Shown here piece by piece: positions 62,825 through 64,000 of a DNA stretch of 64,000 bases. The position numbers and the translations under genes are program-made. The notes below the pieces were generated by a model. It saw only the letters and a list, made by a program, of their open reading frames with translations. It was not told the DNA's origin and searched no databases. The stretch is from the NCBI RefSeq assembly GCF_014779765.1, contig NZ_JACXZA010000001.1:434001-498000 (forward strand), written 5' to 3'. Positions within the stretch are counted from its first letter, which is position 1, and each line of letters opens with the position of its first letter. This DNA is from Paenibacillus terricola. GTDB lineage: Bacteria; Bacillota; Bacilli; Paenibacillales; Paenibacillaceae.

Positions 62825-64000
62825 ATGTCGACGGCCAGACAGTCGCAGACACCGTATTATGATTCGCAATCGTTCTACGACGAAATGTTCGACACGGATT
62901 TCACCGTTCGTCCGCATTACGACCCTGTTTATCGGCTGTTTTCCCGAATGAAGCCAGCAGACCTGGCCGCTCGGCAGCAAGCGCTGAATCAGAGAATGCT
63001 GGAAGAGGGCATTACTTTCACGCTGTATGAACCGAATCAACAGGAACCGCTCGAGCGGACGATACCATTCGACTTTATTCCACGTGTTATTCCGAAGCAT
63101 GAATGGGAAGCAATCGAGCGAGGTCTTCGCCAGCGGGTGCAAGCGCTCAATGCTTTCTTGCATGATGTGTACCATGAGCAGCATATTGTGAAGGATGGCG
63201 TCATTCCACGCCGGATGATTGTATCGAATACGTATTTTCGTCCGGAGATGGTCGGGGTGGACGTTCCCGGCGGCATCTATATAACAGCATCAGGTATAGA
63301 CCTCATTCGCGATGAGCGCGGACGATACTTTGTGCTTGAAGATAATTTGCGCTCACCATCGGGATTCTCTTATTTGTATAAGGGGCGTACGATGATGAGT
63401 GAGCTATTCCACGATTTGTACCTGTCTTCCTCGGTGCAGGATGTTGAACGCAGCTTGAACGTATTTCTTAGCGCGCTCAAATCGCTCAGTCCAACGGGCA
63501 AAAAAGATCCTGTTATCGCACTTCTTAGCCCAGGCCCTTATAATTCCGCCTACTTCGAGCATACATTTCTAGCACAGCAGATGGGCCTTCATCTTGTTGA
63601 GGGACGCGATCTTGTCTATATGGACCATAAAATCTATATCCGCAGCTTGAACGGCTTACGGCAGGTAGATGTCATCTATCGTCGCATTGATGACGATTTC
63701 CTGGATCCGTTGGCGTTTAATCCGACCTCGTTGTTAGGGGTGCCGGGATTAATGAATGCTTATCGGGCAGGCAACGTCGCGATAGCGAATGCGCCAGGTA
63801 CTGGCGTTGCGGACGATAAAGCGGTGTATGCTTATGTCCCGGACATGATTCGTTATTACCTCGGCGAGGAGCCGATACTGCTTAACGTACCAACGTATAT
63901 TCTGACGCGCAAAGAAGATAGGGAATACGCGCTTGCTCATCTAGATGAACTTGTCGTGAAGGAAACATCGCTGTCGGGTGGTTACGGTATGCTGATCGGT
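62825..64000 (+). CDS. Circularly permuted ATP-grasp protein, N-terminal part
   Basis: The first 392 codons of a gene that runs off the right edge. It starts MSTARQSQTPYYDSQSFYDE and contains GIYITASGIDLIRDERGRYFVLEDNLR, ALLSPGPYNSAYFEHTFLAQQMG, LVEGRDLVYMDHKIYIR and LNVPTYI. These are the DUF404/407 circularly permuted ATP-grasp motifs, found with an alpha-E protein and a transglutaminase in many bacteria. ATG 62825 has GGAGGAGG upstream. The partner genes, if any, lie outside the window. Confidence 0.88.
   Translation, partial: MSTARQSQTPYYDSQSFYDEMFDTDFTVRPHYDPVYRLFSRMKPADLAARQQALNQRMLEEGITFTLYEPNQQEPLERTIPFDFIPRVIPKHEWEAIERGLRQRVQALNAFLHDVYHEQHIVKDGVIPRRMIVSNTYFRPEMVGVDVPGGIYITASGIDLIRDERGRYFVLEDNLRSPSGFSYLYKGRTMMSELFHDLYLSSSVQDVERSLNVFLSALKSLSPTGKKDPVIALLSPGPYNSAYFEHTFLAQQMGLHLVEGRDLVYMDHKIYIRSLNGLRQVDVIYRRIDDDFLDPLAFNPTSLLGVPGLMNAYRAGNVAIANAPGTGVADDKAVYAYVPDMIRYYLGEEPILLNVPTYILTRKEDREYALAHLDELVVKETSLSGGYGMLIG

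Overview
The window reads as chromosomal DNA from a spore-forming, low-to-mid-GC Firmicute, most likely Paenibacillus or a close relative. The grounds are Bacillus-type strong ribosome binding sites, a ytxC-thrS gene pair behind a T-box, a SAM-I (S-box) riboswitch on the methionine operon, prkA, LiaFSR, an AbrB-type regulator, YesM/YesN-type carbohydrate two-component control, and MqnC of the futalosine menaquinone route. No prophage, integrase, transposase, CRISPR array, rRNA or tRNA gene was recognised. Most genes look like core metabolism and regulation.

Layout. 1-1.9 kb: tail of an MmcQ/YjbR protein, a YqkE-like protein and a cluster of three long direct repeats plus an inverted partial copy. 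2-9.3 kb: HxlR regulator divergent from doxX-pirin, a DUF695-RraB protein, an EamA permease, hisJ-lysR, and a UMF1-type MFS transporter preceded by a possible 16-residue leader peptide. 9.3-15.8 kb: corA, then S-box, metA, metI, patB (a complete homoserine-to-homocysteine route) and mqnC. 16-20.8 kb: ytxC, T-box, thrS and a 3D-domain cell wall protein. 20.8-26.3 kb: Lrp regulator, amtB and liaFSR. 26.4-32.7 kb: YugN protein, HtrA protease, an OmpR-type two-component system, ispH and a DUF2062 protein. 32.9-39.9 kb: aroF, a proteobacterial-type (GSI-beta) glnA, serC, a PhoB/PhoP-like regulator, trmL, an AbrB protein with a zinc ribbon, and a 32-residue membrane peptide. 40-48.2 kb: YesN/YesM two-component system divergent from a sugar ABC transporter, followed by a PLP-fold protein that lacks its catalytic lysine. 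48.4-51.9 kb: HIT, AraC-GyrI and GyrI-VOC-VOC operon divergent from a nucleotidyltransferase. 52.5-64 kb: DUF2161 protein, prkA, GNAT acetyltransferase, lipoprotein, GH31 glucosidase, methyltransferase, MATE pump and the start of a circularly permuted ATP-grasp protein.

How the parts fit. Nitrogen (amtB, glnA), sulfur/methionine (S-box operon), aromatic and serine synthesis (aroF, serC) and envelope stress (liaFSR; HtrA next to its probable two-component system) are represented as separate units, each mostly closed by a clear hairpin terminator. The two sugar transporter promoters (43.5 and 45.4 kb) share an upstream block at identical distance from identical -10 boxes, which ties them to one activator, probably the neighbouring YesN-type regulator.

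The least explained items are the PLP-fold pseudoenzyme at 46.9 kb, the GyrI-VOC-VOC protein beside an AraC-GyrI regulator, two dispersed palindromic repeat families (one at 0.5-1.9 and 36.2-36.4 kb; one at 16.4 and 52.1-52.5 kb), and the leader peptide at 7.9 kb. I did not find a clearly new multi-gene system; the sugar transporter-pseudoenzyme block and the GyrI/VOC/HIT operon are the best candidates.
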